64,000 bases of DNA from Nonomuraea africana. Lineage in GTDB: Bacteria > Actinomycetota > Actinomycetes > Streptosporangiales > Streptosporangiaceae. The stretch lies in contig NZ_JADBEF010000001.1 of NCBI RefSeq assembly GCF_014873535.1, positions 806,001 to 870,000 on the forward strand, written 5' to 3'. The notes under the pieces are model-generated. The model ran no database searches. It was given only the letters and a program-made list of their open reading frames with translations, and was not told the DNA's origin. A program made the position numbers and the translations under genes. Shown in pieces: positions 27,014 to 35,760 of the stretch. Position 1 is the first letter of the stretch, and each line of letters starts with the position of its first letter.

Positions 27014-28363
27014 TTAGCAGGGGTCGATCGCGACGAAGTTGTCGTAGTGGCCGCGGTAGGTCTGCGTGAAGGTGAGCGGCGGGCACAGCGCGGCGCGGGC
27101 GCGCATCTCCTCGGCGTCCCTCGGCAGGATGTAGCCGGCCTCGGCATGGTCGGAGAGCCTGCGACGGAACGCCTCGCGATACCGGGCATGGCTGCCGAAG
27201 CCGAGTTCCGCGATGCTCCTGACCCTGTCGTAGCTTCCCAGGAAGCCCCTTGTGTACCTGGCCTCGCCCAGCTCGACGAACGGCAGGCGGGGAACCCGCC
27301 GGCCGTGGACGTCCACCGCGATCGCGTGCCCGTTCGTGTCGCGGGCGATGCCGGTCCCGCCGGTCGTCCGCAGGTGGTAACTCGCGGGGGGCTGCGAGCC
27401 ACGCCGTACCCAGCGGTCGCCCTGCAGGAAGTGCGCGCGCAGGGCGGGCTCGTAGGAGGCCGGCGTCGTCCTGTTGGAGAAGAACGGGATGTCCGGAGGG
27501 TCGGCGACGTGCGGAGTGCCGGCGACCTGGTAGAAGCGGTACCGGTCAGGGACGAGGCGGCGGTCGATGAGCGCGCTCGACGCGTCGGCCTCCGAGTTGA
27601 GGACGATGAGCTTGCCGCGGAAGCGGCCACTGCGGAGAGCCGGCTGCGGATCGGGCTCTTCGGTGAGGAAGGGGAGCGCGAAGTCGAACACCTTGCTCGC
27701 GCGACCCGAAATGATCAGGTCCATCAGGGGAGTGGACGCGTCGGAGAATCCGCTCGCGTACCGCCGGGCCACCTTGCCGAGCATCTTCTTGGCCTGCCAG
27801 TCCACTGCCAGGGCACGGGCGAACGCCACGATGATCTCGTTGTCGGTCCGCCCGCCGCCCTCGGCGACCCCGCCCGCGATGAAGACGTCGGGAACCGTGG
27901 GGTCGAGGATGCGCTTGTCCCGGCCGGGTCCGAACGTGGCCGTGCTCCAGCCGATCCCGGCATGGGCGAATCCGCGCCCGAAGAGAAAGCGCGGTCGGAG
28001 GTAGATGTCGCGCACGCCGAGCCCGATGGCGAAGTGAGAGGGCTCGACCAGGACCGTCCGGTTCCCGTGGCGCGGGTCCTGGGCCGCCGTGATCTGGTAC
28101 GGCACGCGGAAGGCGCCCGTGGAGGTCTGGCCCTCGAACACCCCCGAGTACCGGACGTAGCGCACCCCTTCGAAGGTCCCGATCGGCGTGACGCGCGGCG
28201 GCAGCAGCCGGTCGACACCCGGCGTGACACTCGCAGGTGCCTCGTTCTCGCGGTTCGTCCCCCTGTCGTCCGCGACCGCGCCACCGGACCACCCCGCAGG
28301 GGAGATCAGGGCGACGACGGTGGCGAGAGCGAGCACGCGGGAGAGCCCGAAACGTGTCTTCAT
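27014..28363 (-). CDS. secreted alpha/beta-hydrolase domain-containing protein (Abhydrolase_10 type)
   Basis: A 449-residue exported protein. MKTRFGLSRVLALATVVALI is a signal peptide with cleavage probably after AVA near residue 30. The mature part (RYVRYSGVFEGQTSTGAFRV, FAIGLGVRDIYLRPRFLFGR, YASGFSDASTPLMDLI, NSEADASSALI, YQVAGTPHVADPP) follows the pattern of the Abhydrolase_10 family: SGFSDAS is where the nucleophile-elbow serine sits, and GTPH probably holds the catalytic His. No characterised substrate is known to me. ATG at 28363 follows AGGAAGGAG. It may act on an extracellular ester. Confidence 0.75.
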   Translation of the reverse strand: MKTRFGLSRVLALATVVALISPAGWSGGAVADDRGTNRENEAPASVTPGVDRLLPPRVTPIGTFEGVRYVRYSGVFEGQTSTGAFRVPYQITAAQDPRHGNRTVLVEPSHFAIGLGVRDIYLRPRFLFGRGFAHAGIGWSTATFGPGRDKRILDPTVPDVFIAGGVAEGGGRTDNEIIVAFARALAVDWQAKKMLGKVARRYASGFSDASTPLMDLIISGRASKVFDFALPFLTEEPDPQPALRSGRFRGKLIVLNSEADASSALIDRRLVPDRYRFYQVAGTPHVADPPDIPFFSNRTTPASYEPALRAHFLQGDRWVRRGSQPPASYHLRTTGGTGIARDTNGHAIAVDVHGRRVPRLPFVELGEARYTRGFLGSYDRVRSIAELGFGSHARYREAFRRRLSDHAEAGYILPRDAEEMRARAALCPPLTFTQTYRGHYDNFVAIDPC

Positions 28364-28405
28364 AGGATCTCCTTCCTGTGGCCGGTCCCGGCGAGGACGG
28401 CCTGG

Positions 28406-28422
28406 TGCGACGCTAGGTCGCA
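28406..28422. promoter_or_regulatory. inverted repeat in the divergent gap
   Basis: TGCGAC at 28406-28411 is mirrored by GTCGCA at 28417-28422 across five bases. It lies between the secreted hydrolase and the DUF1992 gene and could be an operator for either; no adjacent regulator is known. Confidence 0.3.
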
Positions 28423-28584
28423 GGTCGGCGGCCGTCGTGGGGGCACGCCCGCGCTCGTCGCCAATACCGCGCCAAGATTGCGCCCGCCCGGCTGGCACGG
28501 CGTTTACCGGCCGTCTCCGTCCGAGGGGGCGGGCAGGTCGCGTGTCAGGATGGTGGTGTCCCTTGAGACGCGGGAGGAACGCCC

Positions 28585-28965
28585 ATGACCGATCGCTTCG
28601 AGACGTTGATCGACAGGCAGATCCGCGAAGCGCAGGAGCGCGGCGAGTTCGACAACCTGCCGGGCGCGGGGAAGCCGATCCCCGACCGGAACGAGGCCGC
28701 CGACGAGCTGTGGTGGGTCAAGCGGAAGCTGGCCGAGGAGAACCTCTCCATGCCGCTGCCGCCCACCCTCGCCCTGCGCAAGGAGGCCTACGCCGCCCTC
28801 GCCAAGGCGCGCGAGACCACCACGGAGGCCGAGGTCAGGCGCATCCTCGAAGAGATCAACGAGAAGATCATCGAGGGCAACCGCAAGGCGATGTCGGGGC
28901 CGCCGCTCAACCTGATGCCCTACGACATCGAGGAGTTCCTGGACGAGTGGCGCCTCACCCCTTGA
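28585..28965 (+). CDS. DUF1992 (DnaJ homologue subfamily C28-type) protein
   Basis: A 126-residue soluble, charged protein. ETLIDRQIREAQERGEFDNL with PGAGKPIP directly after is the DUF1992 signature, shared with the C-terminal part of eukaryotic DNAJC28, and WWVKRKLAEENLS and LEEINEKIIEGNRK fit the conserved helices. No J domain is present. Its function is unknown. GGGAGG precedes the ATG. Its 3' end overlaps the convergent permease gene by 11 bp. Confidence 0.85.
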   Translation: MTDRFETLIDRQIREAQERGEFDNLPGAGKPIPDRNEAADELWWVKRKLAEENLSMPLPPTLALRKEAYAALAKARETTTEAEVRRILEEINEKIIEGNRKAMSGPPLNLMPYDIEEFLDEWRLTP

Positions 28966-29845
28966 CGGCCCCGATGATCACGCCCTTGGTGAAGTGCTTC
29001 TGCACGAACGGGTAGACCAGCAGGACGGGCAGCAGCGCCACCACCACGATCGACATCTTGATCGCCAGGTCGGGCGGCAGCGCGCGGCCGGCGATCGTGG
29101 TGTCCCCGCCCTGGCCGACGAACATCGACTGCCCCTGCAGCACGTACTGCCTGAGCACCATCTGCAGGGGCCACTTGGCGTTGTCGTTGAGGTAGAGGAC
29201 GGCGTCGAAGAAGTTGTTCCAGTACCCCACGGCGTACAGCATGGCGATCACCGCCGTGACGCCCTTCGACATCGGCAGCACGATCCTGCGCAGGACGGTG
29301 AACTCGCTCGCCCCGTCGATGCGCGCGCTGTCCATGACCTCATGCGGGATGCTCATGAAGAAGGCCCGCATCACCACCAGGTTGAAGGCCGCGACCGCGC
29401 CGGGCAGGATGAGCGCCCAGTAGGAGTCGATCAGCCCGATCGAGCTGACCAGCAGGTACTTGGGGATGATCCCGGGACTGAACAGGAAGGTCAGCAGCAC
29501 CAGGAACAGCAGCGGCCGGTGCAGCACCGAGCCCGGCCGTGACAGGCCGTAGGCGGCCAGCGCGGTGACCGTGACGCTGAGCAGCGTGCCCACGACGGTG
29601 ATGCCGACGCTGACCATCGCCGCCCTGCTGACCACGCCGCCGGAGAACAGCTCCCGGTAGGCGCCGAGGGACAGCTCGCCCGGCACGGTCACCAGGCCGC
29701 CCGCCCTCGCCACCGCCTCCTGGGTGGACAGGCTGGTCAGCACGACCATGTAGAGGGGGAACAGCACGCCGGCCGCGATGGCGGTGAGGATCGTCCCCTT
29801 CGCCAGCCGGCCGAGCTTGGAGGGCTTCTCTTCCCAGGCATTCAT
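28955..29845 (-). CDS. ABC sugar transporter permease (LplC/YtcP type)
   Basis: A 296-residue membrane protein with six predicted helices, the second permease of a type-I carbohydrate importer. The EAA-type loop reads VMDSARIDGASEFTVLRRIVLP near residues 170-191, with YWNNFFDAVLYL after it and FVQKHFTKGVIIGAVKG at the end. These details mark the LplC/YtcP branch, which serves large complex saccharides such as plant cell-wall fragments. The start shares ATGA with the stop of the first permease, so the two are co-translated. Stop overlaps DUF1992 on the other strand. Confidence 0.92.
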   Translation of the reverse strand: MNAWEEKPSKLGRLAKGTILTAIAAGVLFPLYMVVLTSLSTQEAVARAGGLVTVPGELSLGAYRELFSGGVVSRAAMVSVGITVVGTLLSVTVTALAAYGLSRPGSVLHRPLLFLVLLTFLFSPGIIPKYLLVSSIGLIDSYWALILPGAVAAFNLVVMRAFFMSIPHEVMDSARIDGASEFTVLRRIVLPMSKGVTAVIAMLYAVGYWNNFFDAVLYLNDNAKWPLQMVLRQYVLQGQSMFVGQGGDTTIAGRALPPDLAIKMSIVVVALLPVLLVYPFVQKHFTKGVIIGAVKG

Positions 29846-30831
29846 GATCGCTTGTAGATTCCCTGCTCGCCGAAGCGGTGGGCCACCTTGTTGGCCACCA
29901 GGATGAGGATCAGGCCGACCAGTCCCTTGACCAGTCCGGCGGCCGCGCCGTAGCTCCACTCGCCGGTCAGCATGGTGCGCCAGTAGACGAAGGTGTCGAG
30001 CACCTCGGCGGCGTCGCGGCCGACCGCGTCACGCTGGAGGAAGAACTGTTCGAAGCCGACGTTCAGCGCGTCGCCCAGCCTGAGGATGAGCAGCAGGACG
30101 ACCACGGGACGCAGCCCGGGCAGCGTGATGTGCCACAGGCGGCGCCAGCGGGAGGCGCCGTCGACGGCCGAGGCCTCGTAGAGGTTCTGGTCGATGGCGG
30201 CCAGCGCGGCCAGGAAGATGATCATTCCCCAGCCGGCGTCCTTCCACACCGTCTCGGCGGTCACCAGTATCAGGAAGGTGTCGGGGTTGGTCATGATGTC
30301 AACGCCCTGGTAGCCGTTGGCGCGCAGGGTCTGCGCCAGCAGCCCGGCCCCGCCGAACATCTGCTGGAACAGCGTGACGACCAGCACCCAGGAGAAGAAG
30401 TGCGGCAGGTAGACGATGTTCTGGATGAGCATCCGCAGCCGCCTGCTGACGACGCTGTCCAGCAGGATCGCCAGCGCGATCGGCACGGGGAAGTAGAAGA
30501 CCAGCTGGAAGGCCGTGATGAGCAGGGTGTTGAGCGTCGCCTGCCAGAAGCTCTCGTCGATCAGCAGCCACTGGAAGTTGGCCAGGCCGACCCACGGGCT
30601 GTCCTTGATGCCCACGTAGGGCGAGTAGTCCTGGAAGGCGATCACGTTGCCGAGCAGCGGCACGTAGTGGAACAGCAGCAGCAGCCCGATGGCCGGGACC
30701 ACCATCAGCAGCAGCTGCCAGTCGCGCCGCAGCCTGACTCCCAGGGTCGACGCCTTGCGAGGGTGGCTCCCGGCGCCTGCGGGCGAGGTCAGCTCGCCCG
30801 CGGGCCCGGAGCGTTCGGCCTGCTCAAGCAC
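29842..30831 (-). CDS. ABC sugar transporter permease (LplB/YtcP-partner type)
   Basis: A 329-residue membrane protein. After an N-terminal tail of about 35 polar residues come six helices, starting LLLMVVPAIGLLLLFHYVPL. The EAA loop is LYEASAVDGASRWRRLWHITLP near residues 217-238. FEQFFLQRDAVGRDAAEVLDTFVY and the ending FGEQGIYKR are typical of LplB-like permeases. It starts with GTG at 30831, overlapping the binding-protein gene by eight bases. Confidence 0.92.
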   Translation of the reverse strand: MLEQAERSGPAGELTSPAGAGSHPRKASTLGVRLRRDWQLLLMVVPAIGLLLLFHYVPLLGNVIAFQDYSPYVGIKDSPWVGLANFQWLLIDESFWQATLNTLLITAFQLVFYFPVPIALAILLDSVVSRRLRMLIQNIVYLPHFFSWVLVVTLFQQMFGGAGLLAQTLRANGYQGVDIMTNPDTFLILVTAETVWKDAGWGMIIFLAALAAIDQNLYEASAVDGASRWRRLWHITLPGLRPVVVLLLILRLGDALNVGFEQFFLQRDAVGRDAAEVLDTFVYWRTMLTGEWSYGAAAGLVKGLVGLILILVANKVAHRFGEQGIYKRS

Positions 30832-32476
30832 GGCCGTTGTCCCGCAGGACCTTCATGTAGAACTCGCGCGCCTCGTCGCCGCCGTCGCGCTTCCACTCGG
30901 TCACGATCTGCTTGACGTCGCTGACGGGACGGCGCCCGCGCATGATGTCGGTGAACTTGTCCTCGGTCGGCACCTGCAGACCCGAGTACTTGGAGGGGCG
31001 CTGCACCCTGATCCCGTCGAAGGGGGTCTTCTCGATGTACTGGAAGGTGGCGTTCTGCCACTCGATGTTGGCCTTGGCCGCCTCGGGGAAGGGCCAGTCG
31101 ACGTACAGCGGGCGGCCGCCGAGGAAGCCGTAGGTGTAGGCGACCTCCTTGGTGCCGAGGTCGGTGAGCTTGGGGACGCCGGACGAGTCGAGGTCGAAGT
31201 GCTTGCCCTTGACGCCGAAGTACGACAGCTCGTACTCCTTGGTCCCGTACGGCGCCGCGCACCAGTTCAGGATCGACAGCAGCTCCTCGACCTGCGCCTT
31301 GGGCAGCCCCTTCCGGATGAAGGTGAAGATCCCCGCGGCGTTGTTGTGGTACATGATCGGCCTTCCGCCGTCGTGCGCGAACACGGGGAAGGGGTTCAGC
31401 GCGAACGACGGGTTCTTGGGCGTGTGCTGTTGCAGCAGCTCCTTCCAGGCGCCGAGGCCGTCGCGGTAGATCAGGATCTTGCCCGCGCCGATGAGCTCCT
31501 TCTCGTTGGCGCTCTTGCTGCCGGCCACGTCGGGGTGGACGAGCTCCTCGGTGTAGAGCTTGCGCATCCACGCCAGCATGAGCTCGAACTCGGGCGTCTC
31601 GTACTTGTGCACGAGCTTGCCGCCCTCGAGGCGCCACTCCTGGGGCACCTTGAAGATCGGCCAGGCCATCTCGTGGATGGCGCCGAAGGCCCACCGGTTG
31701 GCCTTGGGGTCGGTGATCTCCTTGCCGAGCTGGTAGAGCTCCTCGGCGTTCTTCGGGTTCTGGTTCCAGCCGTTCTTGTCGAACAGGTCCTTGCGGAAGA
31801 GCAGCGCGTAGGGGTACGGCTCGGTGGGGAAGGGGACGGCCATGAGCTTGCCGTTCCACACCGACCACTGCCAGGCGGCCGTGGGCAGGTTGGCCAGCAG
31901 CGCGTACGGCTTGGCCTTGTCGCCCTGCAGGTAGGGGGTGAGGTCCTCGAAGGCCTTGTCGACGGCGGTGTTGAAGTCCGCCATCTTGTCGATCTCCCAG
32001 CTCGGGATGACCATGAGCTCGGGCAGGTCGCCCGAGGCCAGGCGGGCGATGGCCTTGTCGGCGTAGGTCATGCCGTCGGCGATCTGGAACTCCACCGTCG
32101 CGCCGATGTCGGCGTTGACGGCCTGGAAGTAGGAGTTGTCGTCCAGCCCGGGCGGTGGCGGACCCCACAGCGGGGTCATCGCCTTGTAGGAGCCGCCCTT
32201 GCCCGCCTTCTGGGTGAGGGCCGCCGCGGGGTTGGCGGGGTAGCTCGTGAAGCCGCCGCTGATGTCGGGCACGCCCGGCAGCGTGGAGACGGTGCCCGGA
32301 ATGTCGGGCTTGACTCCCGCGAACGGGACGTAGGTCGGGGTCAGCGTCTTGAGCTTGTCCGCCGCCGCCGCGGTCGCACCTCCCGTGCCGGGCCTGGGGG
32401 TGCTCGGGGTCGCGCAGCCGGCCAGGGCCAGGGCGCTCATGCCCACCAGCCCGAGGAATCCGCGGCGAGTGGTCAC
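30824..32476 (-). CDS. large ABC sugar-binding lipoprotein (LplA/YtcQ-like)
   Basis: A 550-residue exported binding protein, the large size typical of the LplA/YtcQ group. The N-terminus VTTRRGFLGLVGMSALALAG followed by Cys combines a twin-arginine motif with a lipobox (LAGC), so it is probably Tat-exported and lipid-anchored. The GTG at 32476 with GGAGGGAG upstream is the start; longer in-frame readings cross the operator. It is the first gene of a three-gene importer operon without ATPase, transcribed away from the ROK regulator. The expected ligand is a plant-derived oligosaccharide; its operator resembles that of the GH42/GH31 genes. Confidence 0.92.
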   Translation of the reverse strand: MTTRRGFLGLVGMSALALAGCATPSTPRPGTGGATAAAADKLKTLTPTYVPFAGVKPDIPGTVSTLPGVPDISGGFTSYPANPAAALTQKAGKGGSYKAMTPLWGPPPPGLDDNSYFQAVNADIGATVEFQIADGMTYADKAIARLASGDLPELMVIPSWEIDKMADFNTAVDKAFEDLTPYLQGDKAKPYALLANLPTAAWQWSVWNGKLMAVPFPTEPYPYALLFRKDLFDKNGWNQNPKNAEELYQLGKEITDPKANRWAFGAIHEMAWPIFKVPQEWRLEGGKLVHKYETPEFELMLAWMRKLYTEELVHPDVAGSKSANEKELIGAGKILIYRDGLGAWKELLQQHTPKNPSFALNPFPVFAHDGGRPIMYHNNAAGIFTFIRKGLPKAQVEELLSILNWCAAPYGTKEYELSYFGVKGKHFDLDSSGVPKLTDLGTKEVAYTYGFLGGRPLYVDWPFPEAAKANIEWQNATFQYIEKTPFDGIRVQRPSKYSGLQVPTEDKFTDIMRGRRPVSDVKQIVTEWKRDGGDEAREFYMKVLRDNGRA

Positions 32477-32497
32477 GGCGTGCTCCCTCCATGTAGG

Positions 32498-32523
32498 ATT
32501 AGTTCGTCTGATAGCCAAACAAA
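32498..32523. promoter_or_regulatory. ROK-type operator between the importer and the ROK gene
   Basis: ATTAGTTCGTCTG at 32498-32510 faces CAAACAAATTAGT at 32516-32528, an inverted repeat with 9 of 13 positions matching around a five-base centre. It resembles the XylR/ROK operator form TTAGTTTG...CAAACTAA and the site at 15137-15162. It lies 22 bp before the binding-protein start and 70 bp before the ROK start. Confidence 0.62.
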
Positions 32524-32592
32524 TTAGTCCAGTGACACCGCTCCCACAAGGGAAAGGGGTCACGGGTTGGTGAACGGGCGCCGACTTGCGGC

Positions 32593-33828
32593 ATGATGGG
32601 CCTGCCTGGCCGATCGGGAACGGGGCTGATCTTGATCACTTCCTCAGCGGGCCCGCGGCCCGCCGACTTCGCCGACGTCCGAGCGACCAACCTGGCCGTC
32701 GTGCTGAGGTACGTGCGGGACCACGCGCCCTGCTCGAGGGCCGACATCGCCGCCTCGACCGGGCTCAACAAGGCGACGGTGTCCAGCCTGGTCGCCGACC
32801 TCATCGACCGCAGGCTCGTGCGCGAGATCGGCCTCACGGAGAACCGCGTGGGACGGCCCGCCACGATGCTGGTGCTCGACGGCTCGCCGTACGCGTCCAT
32901 CGGCCTCGAGGTCAACGTCGACTACCTCACCGCGGTAGCCGTGGACCTGTCGGGGGAGCGGCTGCTGTCGTGGCGGCGCGCCTTCCCCGGCGCCACGGCC
33001 ACCCCGGCCCAGGCCGTCGCCGCGGTCGCCGCGCTCACCAGGCGCGTGGTCACCCGCATGACGAGGGACCAGCGGCAGGTGCTCGGGGTGGCGGTGGCCG
33101 TACCCGGCCTGATCGGCACCGACGGCACGGTCAGGGTGGCGCCCAACCTCGGCTGGCGCGAGGTCGACCTCGCGGGCGACCTCGCCAAGGCGCTGCGCGA
33201 CCCCGGCTTCCCCATCCAGGTCGAGAACGACGCCAACCTGGCGGTCCTCGCCGAGCACCGCTTCGGGCCGCTCGGCGGCACACCCAACCTGGTCTACCTG
33301 ACCGGCGAGGTCGGCGTCGGCGCGGGCGTCATCCTCGACGGCCGGCTGCGCCGCGGCGGCCAGGGCTTCAGCGGCGAGATCGGGCACATCCAGATCGACC
33401 CGCGGGGGCCGGCGTGCCGCTGCGGCCGTATGGGATGCCTGGAGGCGGTCGCCGGCATCGGCGTGTTCGTCTCGGCCACCGACCCCGCCGAGGTGGAGTC
33501 GGAGATCGACGAGGTCGTCCGCAGGGCGAAGGCGGGCGACGCGGCGACCCTCGACAAACTCGCGAGCGTCGGCCGCCACCTCGGCAGGGGCATCGCGATC
33601 GCGGCCAACCTGCTCGACCCCGAGGCGGTGATCCTGGGCGGCTACTACGTGCCTCTCGCCCCGTGGCTCCTTCCCGCCGCCACGGAGGAGGCACGGGCGC
33701 TGAGCATCGCCGCCGACTTCGGCGGCTGCGAGATCGTCGCCTCCACCCTCGGGTACGGCGCCGCCGCCCTGGGCGGAGCGGCGCGCGTGCTCGACTCGGT
33801 CGACTCGGGACGCCTGCCCTCCCCATGA
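32593..33828 (+). CDS. ROK family transcriptional regulator
   Basis: A protein of up to 411 residues. A winged helix-turn-helix occupies about residues 28-90 (NLAVVLRYVRDHAPCSRADI, TGLNKATVSSLVADLIDRRL). The ROK sugar-binding domain follows, with VENDANLAVLAEHRFG, EVGVGAGVILDG and the zinc motif CRCGRMGCLEAVAG near residue 278. Sugar-kinase relatives share this fold, but the HTH shows it is a repressor. The start is not certain: ATG at 32593 lacks a good ribosome site, and a TTG at 32631 is possible. It diverges from an ABC importer, and its likely operator also has a copy before GH42/GH31. Confidence 0.9.
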   Translation: MMGLPGRSGTGLILITSSAGPRPADFADVRATNLAVVLRYVRDHAPCSRADIAASTGLNKATVSSLVADLIDRRLVREIGLTENRVGRPATMLVLDGSPYASIGLEVNVDYLTAVAVDLSGERLLSWRRAFPGATATPAQAVAAVAALTRRVVTRMTRDQRQVLGVAVAVPGLIGTDGTVRVAPNLGWREVDLAGDLAKALRDPGFPIQVENDANLAVLAEHRFGPLGGTPNLVYLTGEVGVGAGVILDGRLRRGGQGFSGEIGHIQIDPRGPACRCGRMGCLEAVAGIGVFVSATDPAEVESEIDEVVRRAKAGDAATLDKLASVGRHLGRGIAIAANLLDPEAVILGGYYVPLAPWLLPAATEEARALSIAADFGGCEIVASTLGYGAAALGGAARVLDSVDSGRLPSP

Positions 33829-33836
33829 CCCGGTCA

Positions 33837-33855
33837 TTAGGTTAGGCTTACCTTA
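33837..33855 (+). promoter_or_regulatory. iron box (IdeR/DmdR type) before the exporter genes
   Basis: TTAGGTTAGGCTTACCTTA matches the consensus TTAGGTTAGGCTAACCTAA at 17 of 19 positions. It lies 36 bp upstream of the exporter start. Iron-loaded IdeR/DmdR would shut the genes off when iron is sufficient. Confidence 0.9.
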
Positions 33856-33891
33856 TATTTGCCTAGCCTTCACGACCGGAGGGACGAGGAA

Positions 33892-35760
33892 GTGTCCATC
33901 AATGGCCGTGACGTCCTGCGGCGCGCCATCACCGGGCAGTGGAAGCAGTCGGCGGCGGGCGCCCTGCTCGCCGCCGGGCACCAGACCGGTGAAGCACTCG
34001 TCCCCGTGCTGGTCGGCGTGGTCATCGACGAGGCCATCTCGCCGGGCGACGGCGGCGCGCTCCTGCTCTGGATCGCCGCGCTCGCCGTCGTCTTCGCGGG
34101 GCTCTCCTCCAGCTACCGCTTCAGCTTCCGCGCCGCCGAACGGGCCTCCGAGCAGGCCGCGCACCGGCTGCGGATCGAGCTGACCGAGCGGGTCCTCGAG
34201 CCCAGGGGCGGGGCGGAGACCGGGCGGCTGCCCGGCGAGCTGGTCACCGTCGCCACATCCGACGCCAAGCGGGTCGGCGCGGTGAACGTCGCCATGGCCG
34301 CCGCGGTGGCGGCCCTCGCGGGCCTGCTCGCGGGAGGCGTCGCGCTGCTGCGGGTCTCGGTCCCGCTGGGGCTGCTCGTCCTGCTCGGCATCCCGCCGCT
34401 GCTGATGCTGGCGCACCTGCTGGGCAAGCCGCTCGAACGGCGCAGCGGCGCCGAGCAGGAGCGCGCCGCCCGCGCCTCGGGCGTCGCCGCCGACCTGATC
34501 GCCGGGCTGCGGGTGCTCAAGGGCATCGGCGCCGAGCGCGCGGCGGTCGAGAGGTATCGCCTCACCAGCAGGGACGCCCTGGCCGCCACCCTGCGGGCGG
34601 CTCGCGCGCAGGCCTGGCACGACGGCGGCATGCTCGTGCTGACCGGAGTGTTCATCGCCGTGGTCGCGCTGCTCGGCGGGCGCCTCGCCGCGCAGGGCGA
34701 CATCAGCGTCGGCCAGCTGGTGGCGGCGGTGGGCCTCGCGCAGTTCCTGCTCACCCCGCTGTCGATCCTGGCCTGGGCCAACGGCGAGTTAGCCCAGGGC
34801 AGGGCGTCGGCGGCGCGGATCGCCTCCGTGCTGTCCTCGCCGCCCGCGGTCACGGGCGGCTCCGACGCCCCGTCGCGCCCGGTGAGGGGCGCGATCGCGC
34901 TGCGCGAGGTCTCGTACGGCGCGCTGCGGGGGGTCAGCTTCGAGGCCGCGCCGGGCGAGCTGCTCGGGGTCGTGACGAGGGACGCGGCGGCGGCTCACGC
35001 GCTGCTGCGGGTGCTCGGCAGGGCCGCCGACCCGGACTCGGGGGTGGTCGAGCTGGACGGCGTGCCGTTGACCCGCCTCGAGCCCGCGGAACTGCGGCGC
35101 GCGATCGTGGTCGCCGACCACGACGCCGACCTGTTCGAGGGCACCCTGCTCGACAACATCACCGCCGCTGCCTCCAAGCCGCCCGAGTGGTCCTCTCTGT
35201 CCCCCGATCCCACGGTCTTCGAGGTGACGGTCCCTGAGACCGCGGCCCCTGAGACCGCGGCCCCTGAGACCGCGGCCCCTGAGACCGCGGCCCCTGAGAC
35301 CGCGGCCCCTGAGACCACCGCCCCCGGCGCGACGGTCCTCGAGACGAGCGATCCCGAGACATTGGCCGGAGTCGGGCGGGCGATGGCGGCGGCCGCGGCT
35401 GACGAGGTCGCCGCCGCGCTGCCGTACGGCGAGCTGACCCCGCTGACCGAGCGGGGCCTGTCGCTGTCGGGCGGCCAGCGCCAGCGCGTGGCGCTGGCCC
35501 GCGCGCTGGCCGCGGACCCGCCCGTGCTGGTCCTGCACGACCCCACCACGGCCGTCGACGCGGCCACCGAGGCGAGGATCGCCGAGGGCATCAGGGCCGT
35601 CCGCGAAGGGCGTACGACGATCATGGTGGTCACCAGCCCCGCCCTGCTGGCCGCAGCCGACCGCGTGGTGTTCGTGGACGGCGGCGGCCCGCTCGCCCAC
35701 GGAACCCACGCCGAGCTCGTCCACGACCACGACGCCTACCGGGCCACGGTCCTGACATGA
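33892..35760 (+). CDS. ABC exporter half-transporter with degenerate ATP site (siderophore export)
   Basis: A 622-residue transmembrane-plus-ATPase half-transporter. Six membrane helices occupy about residues 20-290. The ATPase domain is unusual. Where Walker A should be it reads GVVTRDAAAAHALL, with no GK(S/T). The Q-loop is VVADHDADLFEGTL, the Walker B end is LHDPTT instead of DE, and the switch His is replaced in VVTSPALL. The signature LSGGQRQRVALARAL is perfect. This NBD can therefore supply only the signature half of a composite ATP site to the next protein. A PETAA repeat (residues 448-477) interrupts the helical domain. The GTG at 33892 was chosen for GAGGAA just upstream. It overlaps its partner by ATGA. 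Confidence 0.88.
   Translation: MSINGRDVLRRAITGQWKQSAAGALLAAGHQTGEALVPVLVGVVIDEAISPGDGGALLLWIAALAVVFAGLSSSYRFSFRAAERASEQAAHRLRIELTERVLEPRGGAETGRLPGELVTVATSDAKRVGAVNVAMAAAVAALAGLLAGGVALLRVSVPLGLLVLLGIPPLLMLAHLLGKPLERRSGAEQERAARASGVAADLIAGLRVLKGIGAERAAVERYRLTSRDALAATLRAARAQAWHDGGMLVLTGVFIAVVALLGGRLAAQGDISVGQLVAAVGLAQFLLTPLSILAWANGELAQGRASAARIASVLSSPPAVTGGSDAPSRPVRGAIALREVSYGALRGVSFEAAPGELLGVVTRDAAAAHALLRVLGRAADPDSGVVELDGVPLTRLEPAELRRAIVVADHDADLFEGTLLDNITAAASKPPEWSSLSPDPTVFEVTVPETAAPETAAPETAAPETAAPETAAPETTAPGATVLETSDPETLAGVGRAMAAAAADEVAAALPYGELTPLTERGLSLSGGQRQRVALARALAADPPVLVLHDPTTAVDAATEARIAEGIRAVREGRTTIMVVTSPALLAAADRVVFVDGGGPLAHGTHAELVHDHDAYRATVLT
35233..35322 (+). repeat. 15-bp tandem repeat coding for PETAA
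   Basis: Five perfect copies of CCTGAGACCGCGGCC (35233-35307) are followed by a partial sixth copy. They add a Pro-Glu-Thr-Ala-Ala run inside the ATPase domain of the exporter and keep the frame. Such repeats expand and shrink by slippage. Confidence 0.92.

Noticed and set aside
35233..35322. Short direct repeats considered as a CRISPR array
   Set aside because: Units are 15 bp, contiguous, without spacers, and in frame within a coding sequence.
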